Of a stretch of 64,000 bases of DNA, positions 36,387 to 47,987 are shown in pieces; positions within the stretch are counted from its first letter, which is position 1; every line of letters begins with the position of its first letter. Below the pieces are notes generated by a model. That model was not told the DNA's origin. It did no database searches and was given only the letters and a program-made list of their open reading frames with translations. Position numbers and translations under genes: made by a program. The stretch comes from Hordeum vulgare subsp. vulgare (lineage: Eukaryota; Streptophyta; Magnoliopsida; Poales; Poaceae): the NCBI RefSeq assembly GCF_904849725.1, contig NC_058519.1:184377703-184441702 (forward strand), in the 5' to 3' direction.

Positions 36387-37321
36387 TCTTATCTTATCTT
36401 ATCTATTAATAAAGCAAATAGTGTTTCTTCCATACGTCATCCAAATTGTCCTTAAAGTTGACTAAAATTATCCACCAATGCCACCTATAAGTCATAAAAA
36501 ACGTTTTAAACAGAAAAATTTCCAAACTGGGCCGGCCCATGTAGGCACCTCTTATATTACGCTCTAGGGGTTGAAAAAAGATGCAGCACACCTGTTTGCG
36601 CCGGCCCATGCGTGGGCGCCTGTTTTTTTATTTAGTTTTTTTATTTTTATTTTCAGTTCCATTTTGTTTTTCTACTTTAAATAATTTAGAACTTCGAACA
36701 ACTTTTCTCAATTTTAAGAAACTGAGAATTTCGAAATTAAATATTCAAAAAAACATATTTTTTTGTGAATTCAAAAACTACTCGGGAGTTTTGAAAAATG
36801 TTTGCATATATGAAATGTTTAATCTTTGAGAAAATGTCCATAAAATAAAAAAGTCAACGATTTTAAACAAAAGTCCGTGTAAAAATCTTAAAAACAGTTT
36901 GTGCCTCTATTTTTATTCTCATTTTTTATTTTCATTTTTCTGTTCCATTTTTAGTTTAAATAATTGAGAACTTTGAAAAACTTTTGCAATTTATAAAACT
37001 GGGAATTTTGAAATAAAAGTGTGAAGAAAATATAAAATGTTTGTGAATTCAAAAAATGCTCATGATTTTTGTAAAAATATTCGCATATTCAGAAAAATGT
37101 TCATAATTTTGAGAACAATGTTGGTGAAAACAAGAAAAGTCCATTTTGAAAAAAATTGTGTGTTATTTTTTGAGTGCAATTGAAAAGAAAATGTTTGCTA
37201 ATTCAAAAAATGTTCATGCATTTTAAGAAATGTCCTAAAATTTTAAAGACATAATATGATCAGCATCATTGGAGATTATAATTATTTTTCTTCCGTTGCA
37301 ACGCACGGGTCATTTTGCTAG
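36387..37321 (+). mobile_element. Non-autonomous Helitron
   Basis: 935 bp starting TCTTATCTTATC after an A (36386) and ending CTAG before a T (37322), as expected for insertion between A and T without duplication. About 10 nt before the end is the hairpin CCGT-n8-ACGG (37293-37308). The interior is AT-rich and non-coding. A divergent paralogue forms the first 930 bp of 37911-39919. Confidence 0.8.
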
Positions 37322-37699
37322 TATTATTAAAGTGGAGTTGGTAGATTCGCCTCACCTTTTCCTATGATTTTTCACCCCACGCCTCCTTCCCCTTTGATTT
37401 CCTATTGTTTTTTGTGGTAAATCTCAAATGATGCAGCATGAAATAAAAAAAGTAAACAGAGTAACCTAGAATAATTTAAATCCAATTATTACTTTCCCAA
37501 ATCCACGTTTTGCATTAACTCAACAAGATCTTAACATAATCTTAACTAAAGCAATTTTATTGCCCTCTTCTACCTATACTAAATCAATTAAAATGCTACA
37601 AAAATCTTAACTAAAACAAAACTTTTCTTGTTTTCCTCTACCTGTGCTCAAATAAATAAAATCTTACGAAGATCATGAAAATAATGGGTGTAAGATATA

Positions 37700-37860
37700 C
37701 TCCCTCCCTTTTTAAACATGAGTCTTTTTAGAAATTTCAGTCAGGGACTACATATGGAACAAAATGAATGAATATACACTTTAAAATATGTTCGTGTACA
37801 TCTATATATAGCCCGCTAGTGAAAACCTCTAAAATAATTTATATTTAGAAACAAAGGGAG
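37700..37860. mobile_element. Stowaway MITE (Thalos-like), diverged
   Basis: 161 bp between TA at 37698-37699 and 37861-37862, with ends CTCCCTCCCTTTTTAAACAT and TTAGAAACAAAGGGAG. Same family as 33093-33253 but at a different place in the repeat unit and more diverged. Confidence 0.9.
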
Positions 37861-37910
37861 TACGTTGGACAAGATTAATGTATGGACCCGTTGCTCCGCA
37901 TGAATACTTA

Positions 37911-39919
37911 TCTTTACCTACTAACAAAGCAATTCGTGCTTCTGTCATTCGTCATTAACATTGCTCATAAAGTTGATGAAAATTATCCACAATTGCCACT
38001 TATAAGTCATAGAAAACGTTTCAAACAGTAAAATCTTCGGACTGGGCCGGCCCATGTAGGCACCTCCTATATTACGCACTCGGCATTGGAAAAAGATGCA
38101 ACACACCTATTTGGGCTCGCCCATGCGTGGCCACCTGTTCTTTTAGTTTACTTTTTTATTTTACTTTTCACTTCCATTTTTTTCTACTTCAAATAATTTA
38201 GAACTTCAAATAACTTTTCTTAAATTTAAGAAACTGAGAATTTTGAAATAAAATATTAAAAACATATTTTTTTAAGAATTCAAAAACTACTCAGGAGTTT
38301 TGAAAATGTTTGCATATACAAAAAAATGTTTAAATTTTTAGAAAATGTGTGTAAAATGAAAAAATTCAATAATTTTAAACAAAAGTCCGTGTAAAAATCT
38401 TAAAAACAGTTCGTTCCTCTGTTTTTAGTCTCATTTTTTATTTTCATTTTCTGTTCTATTTTTTAAAATTTAAATAATATCGACTTTTGAAATTTTTTTC
38501 CAACTTATAAAACTGAGAATTTTGAAATAGAATTTTGAAGAAAACATAGAATGTTTGTGAATTCAAAAAATGCTCGGGATATTTGTAAAAGTATTCTCAT
38601 ATTCAGAAAAATGTTCATAATTTTGAGAACAATGTTGGTGAAAACAATAAAAGTCCATGATTTTGAGAAAAAAGTTTGGGTATTATTTTTTTGAATGCAA
38701 TTGAAAAAAATGTTTGCTAATTCAAAAAATGTTCATGCATTTTAAGAAATGTCCTAAAATTTGAAGGACGTAATATGATCAGCATCCTTGAAGATTATAA
38801 TTATTTTCTCCTGTTGCAACGCACGGGCCCTTTTGCTTCCGTAGGAAAACCCACCGTGGTATTTTTATAAAAAAGTCCCTATAATTTTTGTTATTCAACC
38901 CGCGCTCCATCATTTATCTGCAACGTAAAAGAAAAACGATTCGCTGCAAAAATTATACCCTGGGCCACCCTGGCCTGTGCCCAGGCCGCCGCCACACCAC
39001 TCGCCGTCGCGACCGACCTCAACCGCCACCGCTGCGGATCTCAACCCACCCGCCTCCGCGGCCGTACCTCTCGCCGCTCACTGCCCCCGTTGCGGCGCTC
39101 GAGCGCATCGCGTCGACCCTGATCCACCCTGGCCTGTGCCCAGGCCACTGCCACACCACTCGCCGCCGCGGCCGACCTCAACCACCACTGTTGTCGATCT
39201 CAACCCACCCGCCTCTGCGGCCGTACCTCTGCCCGCTTGCTGCCCCCTTTTCGGCGCTCGAGCACAGCTTCTGGATCAAATCAACGCGATAGCTACAGTG
39301 ACTGGGGATGATGCGTCTGCTCGATGCAGAACGGCGGCGGCGCGGCGGAGCGAAGTACTTGCAGGTGGAGGCGGGCGTTCATGGCTCACACGGGGAACTC
39401 CGAGGTTATGGCGCGGCAACGGCGACTCCTTATGGCCAGATAGAGGCGCCTAACCCTTGCTTCCCTCATCGTATCCCCTCCTCCGACAGGAACTCATCAT
39501 CTGGTAAGATTCCCTCCCCATGCCTCCAACCGTGTGCCAAGCATCGACAAGAAATTTTGTTTTGTGTGGATTTGTTTGGTGATGAATGAATGTATTGAAT
39601 GTAAGATTGTATTGTTGTAGAGACAGAGAATGGTACACCACCTTCAGTTTGTCATCTAATCCCACATTCTCTATCCCATGAGTGAAATAAGATAACAGTC
39701 AATTGATCAATTCACGTAACCTCTTTGTTTTGCTTTGTTTGTCCCGCTCAATTTCTCATCATGGTGGAATTAACAATGGACGGGTTGCTTTCTCAACAAA
39801 ATAGGACTGACCACATTAGTTAGTTAGCTTATTATTTTAATAAATCAAAATGATTATAAAAAAATTAAAGCGTGTGGTATTTTTTTTCTCCCGTTGCAAC
39901 GCACGGGCCCTTTTGCTAG
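37911..39919 (+). mobile_element. Composite Helitron with two successive 3' ends
   Basis: Starts TCTTTACC after A (37910) and ends CTAG (39916-39919) before T (39920). The left 930 bp resembles the Helitron 36387-37321 and reaches a first terminus 'acgcacgggcccttttgctt' at about 38838, where CTAG is mutated. The next 1.08 kb ends in a second terminus with an intact hairpin CCCGT-n8-ACGGG (39890-39907). Copy A of the flanking repeat has no insertion here, which supports both outer boundaries. The added segment holds the GC-rich tandem repeat. Confidence 0.7.
38965..39281 (+). repeat. GC-rich 159-bp tandem repeat inside Helitron
   Basis: Two head-to-tail copies (38965-39123 and from 39124), both beginning CCACCCTGGCCTGTGCCCAGG and both containing 'ctcaacccacccgcctc' and 'ggcgctcgag'. 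159 is divisible by three, so frames 38888-39292 and 38977-39453 both read through as Pro/Arg-rich repeats. A splice-donor-like TCTGGTAAGA lies near 39499-39508. It could be captured host exon/UTR sequence; no protein family is recognised. Confidence 0.75.
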
Positions 39920-40098
39920 TCTAGCCAAATCATATTTGGCACTTCACGCACTCAATACAGCCCAAAAATCGTTCGGGGTGGAGATCCCCACGCCTGAATG
40001 GACCGGCCCACTTAAGACTGTACGGGTAGCATGGTATACTGGCGGGATATTTTGGGCCAGTTTTTCCTGTCTAATCTTTAGCTGAGTTTTTTAATGTT

Positions 40099-41264
40099 GG
40101 ACAACACTATGCAGCGGCACCGCACCTGCGGCTTACCGTACGGCGGCCAGCTAATCACCATTCTAATAAAAAAATAGAATTGCTTTACTAATCAAATTAC
40201 TTTAAAAAAGCATGGCGATGCTTCGGTCAAATCCCTTTCTCTTCCTCATGCATGCATACATGCATGGAATGATGTTATCAAGATTCCTTTTGATGTTTGA
40301 AATTAAAAAAAGTTTTATCTACAAAACTATTAATTCAATGAATGATCCGCTTTCATCATTGACTTTCTCGCGACGAGTTCTTCGAAACTAGATCCCATGT
40401 CGACATGTTCTGTCAACTATTTTTTTCTGTTCATACTTGCCACATTTTTTGACCCACTTGCCATATTATTAACCACTTACTTGCCTGAGAAAAATAACTT
40501 AATTGTCACTTTTAATGTTGATTCGTACAAAGCCTTGTAGCAGTTTTCGTTATACATGATATAAAAGCATGTCATAGGTTGTATTTTCCAATTTAAATAT
40601 GCCAACTTGTCATATTTATATATAACTTTGGCAAAAAACTATTTTGTGTGCTTGTTAGTTTAACTATGTCGAGTTGTCATATTTACAAACGATGATCAAA
40701 AAAGACTTCTTGTGGTCACCGGTTTTAAATATGTTGAGTTGTCATATTTTTGCGCGCAATCATCTATAAAAAGTTGTTTGTGCTTGCCAATTTGATTATG
40801 TCGAGATGCCATATTTATACACAATTTCAAAAAATATGATGATTAAGTTATTTTTTATCACACAAGTAAGTTCTTACTAATATGACAAGTAAGTGCAACA
40901 AATGTGGTAAGTACGAGCAAAAAAAAGTTATCCAAACAGATCGACATGGGATCTAGTTTTGAAGATTTCGTCGAAACAAAGTCAATGGCGAAAACAGATC
41001 ATCGATCGAATTAACGGTTTAAGAGATAAAAGTTTTTGAATTTCGATCATTTAGAGAGAATCTGATGACATCATTGCATGCATGCATGATAAAGAGAGAT
41101 GAGTTTGGCCGTAGTGTAGCACTGTGTTGTTCTAGGGATAGAAAAAATAACATCACCTAATCACGCGTCAAGAAATCACGTATGGCTTTAAAAAAAATTA
41201 AACGTGGGTGGAGAGCCGCCGCATGGGAAAGGAGCGGTGCACACGCTACTGATTAGATTTTCCC
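40099..41264. mobile_element. Non-autonomous Mutator-type element with long inverted arms
   Basis: 1166 bp flanked by the 9-bp duplication TTTAATGTT (40090-40098 and 41265-41273). The homologous position in repeat copy A is uninterrupted. It forms an imperfect giant hairpin: roughly 40225-40510 pairs with 40850-41110 (for example 'aactagatcccatgtcga' in the left arm and its complement in the right arm). Outer ends GGACAACACT and GATTTTCCC are weakly complementary. No transposase. Confidence 0.8.
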
Positions 41265-41804
41265 TTTAATGTTTTGTCTTTCTGTTTTTATTTTGTCTGT
41301 TTAGATTTATGAACTTCTCTTTTTCAAATTTGTGACCATTTTTATACTAAAAAACATTTCCAGATTCATGATCCTTTTTCGAAAACGACTAACTTTTTTG
41401 ATTCCGTGAACTTTTTGAAAATTCGTGATAGAAATTCAAATCCATGAACTTGATTTCAAAATCCACAAACAAAATTCAAATTCACACAATTTCCAAATGT
41501 GCGAAGATTTTCAAATGCATGCACTTTCTATCAAGCATGTGAACTTTTTTAATCTAGAAGCATTTTTTTCATATTCATTAACCTTTTTTGAAACCCTAAA
41601 TTGTTTTAAAATCCACAAACTTCTTTAAATTTGTGAAAAAAATAAAATATTTTTTAAAGCAATTGATAGAGGTATTTCCAATGCAAGCTTTTTTGGAATT
41701 TGTTAATAAAAAATCAAACCTATGAAATTTTTGTGAATCCACAATTGTTTTTCCAAATTCATCAACATTTTTCCAATCCCGGAATCTTTTCCCAAATTCA
41801 CGTA

Positions 41805-41893
41805 CCTCGTCCGACCCAAATTAATTGACGCGGCTCTAGTGCAACTTTGCACTAAAGTTGTACTATAGGTGCGTCAATTAATTTGGATGGGAG
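41805..41893. mobile_element. Short Stowaway MITE
   Basis: 89 bp between TA (41803-41804 and 41894-41895). The arms CCAAATTAATTGACGC and their complement make most of the element a hairpin. Confidence 0.9.
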
Positions 41894-41998
41894 TACTTTT
41901 TTCAAACCCATGATTTTTTTTTCAAATTCATATAGCTTTTTCAAATCCACAAACATTTTTTTTAAATTCATGAATATCCATGCCCATATTTGTTTCAT

Positions 41999-44068
41999 GG
42001 ATGGTGCCAATACATTGCTCGTCAATAGGTAATTACCCCCTTATTTTATTCCCCGATTAATTCTTTGAAATTATGTGTGTCGTGATATTTACTTTCCCAC
42101 CGCTCTCAAACCCTCACGGCATCGTTGTTCCTAATTCATCTATTCTCCATTCCTAATTCTCATGTATTACCTTGCTTCTTACCATGAGGGTATCCTATAT
42201 GATTTGCTAAAAATATATTATTTATGCTATGCTTTCTATAATATGTATGTAGATGAATATATGCATGTATTATTTTCCAACCACTATACATGTATATTAG
42301 TTGTCCTTCTAGATTGTTAGTAAATTGTGAAATCTGATTCCCTACATCACAACAATGGAAAAAAAGATGGTTATGGTGCATGGAGGGTTGCTCGTGAACA
42401 ATGCATATCTCACTAACTTAGTTGGCTACTCGTGTCTCGCTTAGTGACATGAATGATTAGGTTTGGGTGTGATTTACCTGTATTGTCATATGGCCAACTC
42501 ATGTCCATTTTATCCGTGGTTAAAACTTGGCTACAATATTTAAAATTTTGTGTATAGGTGAAAAATTGTTTCATCTGAAGCCACTATAGGCCAACAAAAG
42601 ATACAAGAGCAATGCTCTTACAAGCCATCCTAAGTACTGAGAAGAGAAGTCCCTCTAAATTAGTCCTAAATCTCCTCACATTTGAGCAAATGGATTTGTT
42701 CAACATTTCAAAAGTAAATATCAATATTGGATTTGACCTATAACATCAACATGTCAAATGTAGATGTATTTGTTCACCATTTCAAGCCAGATCTCTTTTT
42801 CGTCCAATATGATATAGCACTTGATATAGGCGAGGATCCCGATCTTTCGATGAGATGATAGCTATCGATTTGGTGGAGACGACTTTGACGATCTGACTAC
42901 AAACGTGCACGACGTTGCGCCTTACCAATTGCTAAACCAACTTCAAGAGGTTATTGACCACGCCGGAGCACGATCAACCTGACCACGAAGGTCTATTCCT
43001 GCAGGCAATCGAAGAACAAGCAAGAATATGATATTGTAATCTGAATATTGCGAATATAGATGAAGTATTGATAAGGGTGGGGATCCGAAAGTGGTCTTAG
43101 TCTGGTCGTTGGACACAAACGAAGTACACGAAGTTGCAATGGCTAACTTTTAACTAAACAAATCCCAAGTAAAAAAGCTACTAGGTTGATCTACTTATAT
43201 AGGAGCAAGGGGTGGCGGCCAAGGAGGTGGGAGGACATCCCAAGGAAGCCTAAAACTAACCGTAGGTCGTACAAGGCCTATGGGCCCAAGTGGAGGTGGT
43301 GCAACACCTTTGGACTTGTTGTTTGACTCGGATTCTCGTGCAACATCATATTGTTTGGTCGATATCTCCACGCTCCGGACGGATTTGAAGGTGATTCCAA
43401 TTGGGCCTGAAAGCACATAAAATCTACTTTGCAGCTCAAAAAGAATCATGCAGTTCGGAGTCCGGATGAAAACAGTTGAAGGCGTTTTGGTACAGGTATG
43501 TGTGTGAAGTCCGAATCTGAATCCAGAACATGAAAGACTTGGACTCTATCTTCTCTTGGGCTAAAAGTGACGTGAGATAACTTCTTGAACAACAACTAAT
43601 TATTTCCTTTGACACAGAGGACCTCTTGAATAGCATCCAACCATTTCCTCTTTCCTTGTCATCACACGTGATTCATACAAGTGTTCGGCCATTCTGCATT
43701 TAGGCATACAATAAAAACAGGTGAAGTATTTTTGTTCCGGATAACATAAATAAATTATTGCATGAGTTTTATCAGAAATCACCTCAAATAAATACGCATA
43801 TGCAATCATTGTGATAATATCAAAGGTAGTCATGTCCTCATCACAATATAGGCATTTCTTCATTGAAGACGAAAATCCTGCAACAACGCGTGGGGTATTA
43901 TCTTGTTTGTACATGTAATTCGCAATGAAGTTGACTTGCATTCTTCTTGTTCTAAGACCCCACAGGTACCCAAGATCTTAGAGATCAATTAGGAAGGAGA
44001 TAAGAAGCGGTGCGTGGAATGTTATTTTGAAAACCGTTGACTATAAGGGTGTGTACGGTAGCGAAAAG
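41999..44068. other. Unassigned region, possibly a decayed LTR element
   Basis: No established gene. 42800-43600 has LTR-like composition with phrases such as 'atataggagcaagg' (43198-43211), a TATA-like ACTTATATAGG near 43194, and GC-rich promoter-like text on the minus strand, but I could not find both ends. Confidence 0.35.
43600..43941 (-). CDS. Unrecognised Cys-containing ORF
   Basis: 113 codons, ATG at 43941 (MQVNFIANYMYKQ). Cysteine pairs CLYC and CFYC and further Cys/His residues (CRMAEH, MVGCYSRGPLC) look like a small zinc-binding fold, but I recognise no family. Codon composition is not obviously different from the surroundings. It could be a fragment of a transposon or host gene, or chance. 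Confidence 0.25.
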   Translation of the reverse strand: MQVNFIANYMYKQDNTPRVVAGFSSSMKKCLYCDEDMTTFDIITMIAYAYLFEVISDKTHAIIYLCYPEQKYFTCFYCMPKCRMAEHLYESRVMTRKEEMVGCYSRGPLCQRK

Positions 44069-45769
44069 TGTTGGAAATATGCCCTAGAGGCAATGATAAA
44101 TAGTTATTATTATATTTCCTGTTTAAAGATAATAGTTTATTATCCATGCTATAATTGTATTGGATGAAAACATAGATACATGTGTGGATACATAGACAAA
44201 ACAATGTCCCTAGCAAGCCTCTAGTTGGCTAGCCAGTTGATCAAGGATAGTCAAGGTTTTCTGACTATGTGCAAGTGTTGTTGCTTGATAACTGGATCAC
44301 ATCATTAGGAGAATCATGTAATGGACTGGACCCAAACTATGAACGTAGCATACTGATCGTGTCATTTTATTGCTATTGTTTCATGCGTGTCAAGTATTTA
44401 TTTCTATGACCATGAGATCATATAATTCACTGGCACCGGAGGAATACCTTGCGTGCATCAAACATCACAACGTAACTGGGTGACTATAAAGGTGTCCTAC
44501 AGGTATCTCCGAAGGTGTCCGTTGAGTTAGTATGGATCAAGACTGGGATTTGTCACTCCGTGTGACGGAGTGGTATCTCGGGGCCTACTCGGTAATACAA
44601 CATCACACACAAGCCTTGCAAGCAATGTGACTAAGTGTAAGTCACGGGATCTTGTATTACGGAATGAGTAAAGAGACTTGTCGGTAAGATATTGAAATAG
44701 GTATGCGGATACCGACGATCAAATCTCGGGCGAATAACATACTGTTAGAGCACATATCTCCGTATGTGGTTTTGATAATTGATGATAGTTCCTATGGACT
44801 AATGGTTGCCTTAAGTTATATTTATAGGATTTGTCCATAGGCACTTCTTGAAGTCCGTCTGTTGGGTTCAAGGAGTTTATATGATGACCAAGGTGGTATT
44901 CAAGGTATTATACAAAGAATGGTCATGGAGACACAAGGTTGATCAAGATTGTCAGACAAAGAGTAAATCAAGATGATCAACACACAAAGCGTACGAGATG
45001 TATCGAGAGGGATCAAGTGATCCCATGGTATGGTAAGCATTATCCAGTACGTATTTGTGTACTAACCCATGGTCTTCTTGAGAGTTCTATGTGGGGTTAG
45101 GTGTGTTTCCATGGGCTTGCGTCAAGAGGAAGATCTCATACAACCCATGGAGGATGACGTCAAGTGGTGGAGGATGGTGGCAATGGACTTGTGAAGATAT
45201 GCTGAAGAGTGGCTCACCCATAGTGTGTATGGGGGAGCAATCAACTAGTCTTCATAAAGCCAACGCAAGCAAGAAAGGTGGTCCATCTTGAGGAAGCCAA
45301 GATCATCGTCATCTAGCTCAAGAGTACAAGGTGCAAGGTATAGGTTTGCCCTTGATAGGTTTTTTGTTTTAGGATAGATTGTCGTACTGTCAAGGGGGGC
45401 TCTCAAGTGAGTAGCTTGATCGTATCGTTCGTTGAGCGCTCAAACCATTTGCATCCTTGCATCATACTTCTTGGTTCTTGTTTGGTATTTCTATTTGTGA
45501 GTTTTAGAGCTTATGGTCATCTTCATGACACGCTCGAGTTCATCGAAAATGGGGTCCATATGCATCTTCTATGATGTTTTCGATGTTGGGAGTTTTTACC
45601 GGTCTTATTCGAAGAAGGGTTCTCACCATTTTCTTATGGGACTTTTATCACTTGCTTATTATTTATATTTATATCAAGATTGTGTTAGCCCATGTCTTTA
45701 GCTTTCCAACAAACTTGGTTTCGTTGAATTCGGAGTCCGTATGCGAAAGTTACAGCAGTTTCAGTATCC

Positions 45770-45960
45770 AGCGGTAGTACCGCTCCTGGTGCCAGCGGTA
45801 GTACCACTCCTGTAGCGGTAGTACCGCCCCCGGAGAGGTAGTACCGCCCCCGGAGCGGTAGTAATTTTTTACTACCGCTCCATTGGACTGTTTTTCGCAT
45901 CCTTTTTGGCGTCAGCATGGTTTGTGAACCTACCGAGCGGTAGTACCGCTCTGTGCGGGC
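45770..45960 (+). repeat. GCGGTAGTACCGC palindrome cluster
   Basis: At least six copies or near-copies of the near-palindrome GCGGTAGTACCGC, some head to tail, separated by C/G-rich spacers. Followed about 20-30 bp later by the TATA-like CCTATAAAAGG (45991-46001). Confidence 0.85.
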
Positions 45961-45990
45961 TGTGAGGCTTAACGGTTGGATTTTTTCCCA

Positions 45991-46001
45991 CCTATAAAAG
46001 G
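45991..46001 (+). promoter_or_regulatory. TATA box of solo LTR
   Basis: CCTATAAAAGG shortly after the palindrome cluster, the same layout as in the Sirevirus LTR at 11395-11745. Confidence 0.6.
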
Positions 46002-47711
46002 GGGTCTTCTTACCCATTGAACCTTATCTCTTTAGCTCGTGTTCTTCCCCCATTGTTGACCTTCTTCGAGCTTGATAACTCTCAATCCCTCCAATGATTC
46101 TTGCTAGTTCTTGAGGGAAAAGAGAGAGGAGATCTAGATCCACATTTCCACCAATCACTTTCTCCTCTAAGTGAGGGGAACCCCTTAAGTATAGATCTTG
46201 GACTTCTTTGTGTTCTTCTTCATTCTTCCTCTCATTTTCCTCCCTAGCATTAGTTGCTTTGGTGGGATATGGGAGAAAAGGAATTGGGAACTCCGTGTGC
46301 CATTGCCATTGCATTTGGTGCATCGGTTTGAGTTCTCCACGGTAATACGTGGAAGTGGGAAGTTGAGAAGCTTATTACCCTTGGGTACTTGGTACCCCTA
46401 GAAGCTTGGTGGTGCCTCGGAGCTCAATCATTGTGGTGTAAAGCTCCAGGCAAGCGTCGGGGTTTCCAATTAAGTTGTGGAGATTGCCCCGACCATTTGT
46501 GGTCACCTCGAAGCCATATGCCATTGTGGTGAAGCTTCGTGGTGTTGTTGGGAGCCTCCAATTAAGTTGTGGATATTGCCCCAACCTTGTTTGTACGGGT
46601 TCGGTGACCGCCCTCAAGGGTCCCTTAGTGGAATCACGACATCTTGCATTGTGTGAGGGTGTAGGAGATTACGGTGGCCTTAGTGGCATCTTGGGGAGCA
46701 TTGTGCCTCCACACTGCTCCAACAGAGATTAGCATCTGCAAGGGTGTGAACTTCGGGATACATCATCGTCTCCGCGTGCCTCGATTATCTCTTACCCGAA
46801 CCCTTTACTTATCCACTTTACTTTGTGATAGCCATATTGTTTCTTGTCATATATCTTTCTATCACTTAGTTGTTTATCTTGCTTAGCATAAGTTGTTGGT
46901 GCACATAGTTGAGCCTAGTTGTTTTAGGTTTTGTGGTTGACAAATTAAACGTTAGTTTTATTCCGCATTTATTCAAGCCTAAACTGTAATTATTTTAAAG
47001 CGCCTATTCACCCCCCCTCTAGGCGACATCCACGTCCTTTCACATACCAAAGGACAAAGGGAATGACATACGGGATTATATGAATCCTTGACACTGAGGT
47101 TCAACCGATAAGATCTTCGAAGAATATGTAGGATCCAATATGGACATCCAGGTCCCGCTATTGGATATTGACCGAGGAGTGCCTCGGGTCATGTCTACAT
47201 AGTTCTCGAACCCGCAGGGTCTGCACACTTAAGGTTCAACGATGTTTTAGTATAGTTGAGTTATATGTGTGGTTACCGAATGTTGTACGGAGTCCCGGAT
47301 GAGATCACGAACGTCACGAGGGTTTCCGGAATGTTCTGGAAACGAATATTGATATATAGGATGGTTTCATTTGGTTACCGGAAAGTTTTGGGCAATTCCG
47401 GGAGTGTGCCGGGAGTGACGAATGAGTTCCGGGAGTTCACCGGGAGGGGCCCACCCATCCGGGAGTGAGCCCAAGGCCCTAGGGTGGCGCCACAAGTCCT
47501 TAGTGGGCTGGTGGAGTTAGCCCAAGGAGCCCATGGCACCACATATAGAAAATACCAAAAGAAAAGAAAAAGAAAAGGGAAAGAGGGAGGTGGGAAGGAA
47601 GAGGAGGACTCCTCCTTCCCAAACCGAATTGGAGGAGGAGTCCTCCTCCTCCCTGGCGGCCGGTGCACCTTGAGGCCTTATGCCTCAAGGCTAGCCCCTT
47701 CCCCTCCCTCC

Positions 47712-47719
47712 TATATATA
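47712..47719 (+). promoter_or_regulatory. TATA box of Angela 5' LTR
   Basis: TATATATA after a C/T-rich run, at the same relative place as 3806-3813 in the other Angela LTR. Confidence 0.55.
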
Positions 47720-47987
47720 GTGCTGGTTTAGGGCTTTTTGAGACACAACTTTGCCACGTGCAACTCTAGTCTAAACCACACAGTTTCACCTCTAGATCGG
47801 ATTTTTGCGGAGCTCGGGCGGAGCCCTGCAGGAGTAGATCATCATCACCACCGGAGCACCATCACGTTGCCGGAGAACTCATCTAGTTCTCCGTCTTGCT
47901 GCTGGATCAAGAAGGCCGAGATCATCGTTGAGTTGTACGTGTGCTGAACGCAGAGGTGTCGTCAGTTCGGCGCTAGATCAGAACGGA

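Larger units (their letters stand above)
37322..41998 (+). repeat. Repeat unit, copy B, with four insertions
   Basis: Matches copy A in pieces: 37322-37699, 37863-37910, 39920-40098, 41274-41804 and 41896-41998. The gaps are exactly filled by a Stowaway MITE, a composite Helitron, a Mutator-type element and a short Stowaway MITE. Net length without insertions is about 1239 bp against about 1185 bp for copy A. Confidence 0.65.
44743..47042 (+). repeat. Solo LTR of a Sirevirus-like Copia element
   Basis: 2300 bp from TGTTAGAGCACATATCTCC to GACATCCACGTCCTTTCA with CATAC at 44738-44742 and 47043-47047. No PBS or internal domain within, so it is a solo LTR left by unequal recombination. The start (about 44770) shares 'gataattgatga' with Sirevirus LTRs, and the C-rich end before 'taggcgacatcc' is of the same type as 24115-24157. 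A cluster of GCGGTAGTACCGC palindromes lies at 45770-45960. Confidence 0.85.

Noticed and set aside
38888..39453. Two overlapping Pro/Arg-rich ORFs as genuine proteins
   Set aside because: They overlap in different frames over the same GC-rich tandem repeat. I keep the repeat as a feature but not the proteins.
45770..45960. Palindrome cluster as a CRISPR-like array
   Set aside because: Repeat unit is only 13 bp, spacing is irregular and the context is a plant LTR.
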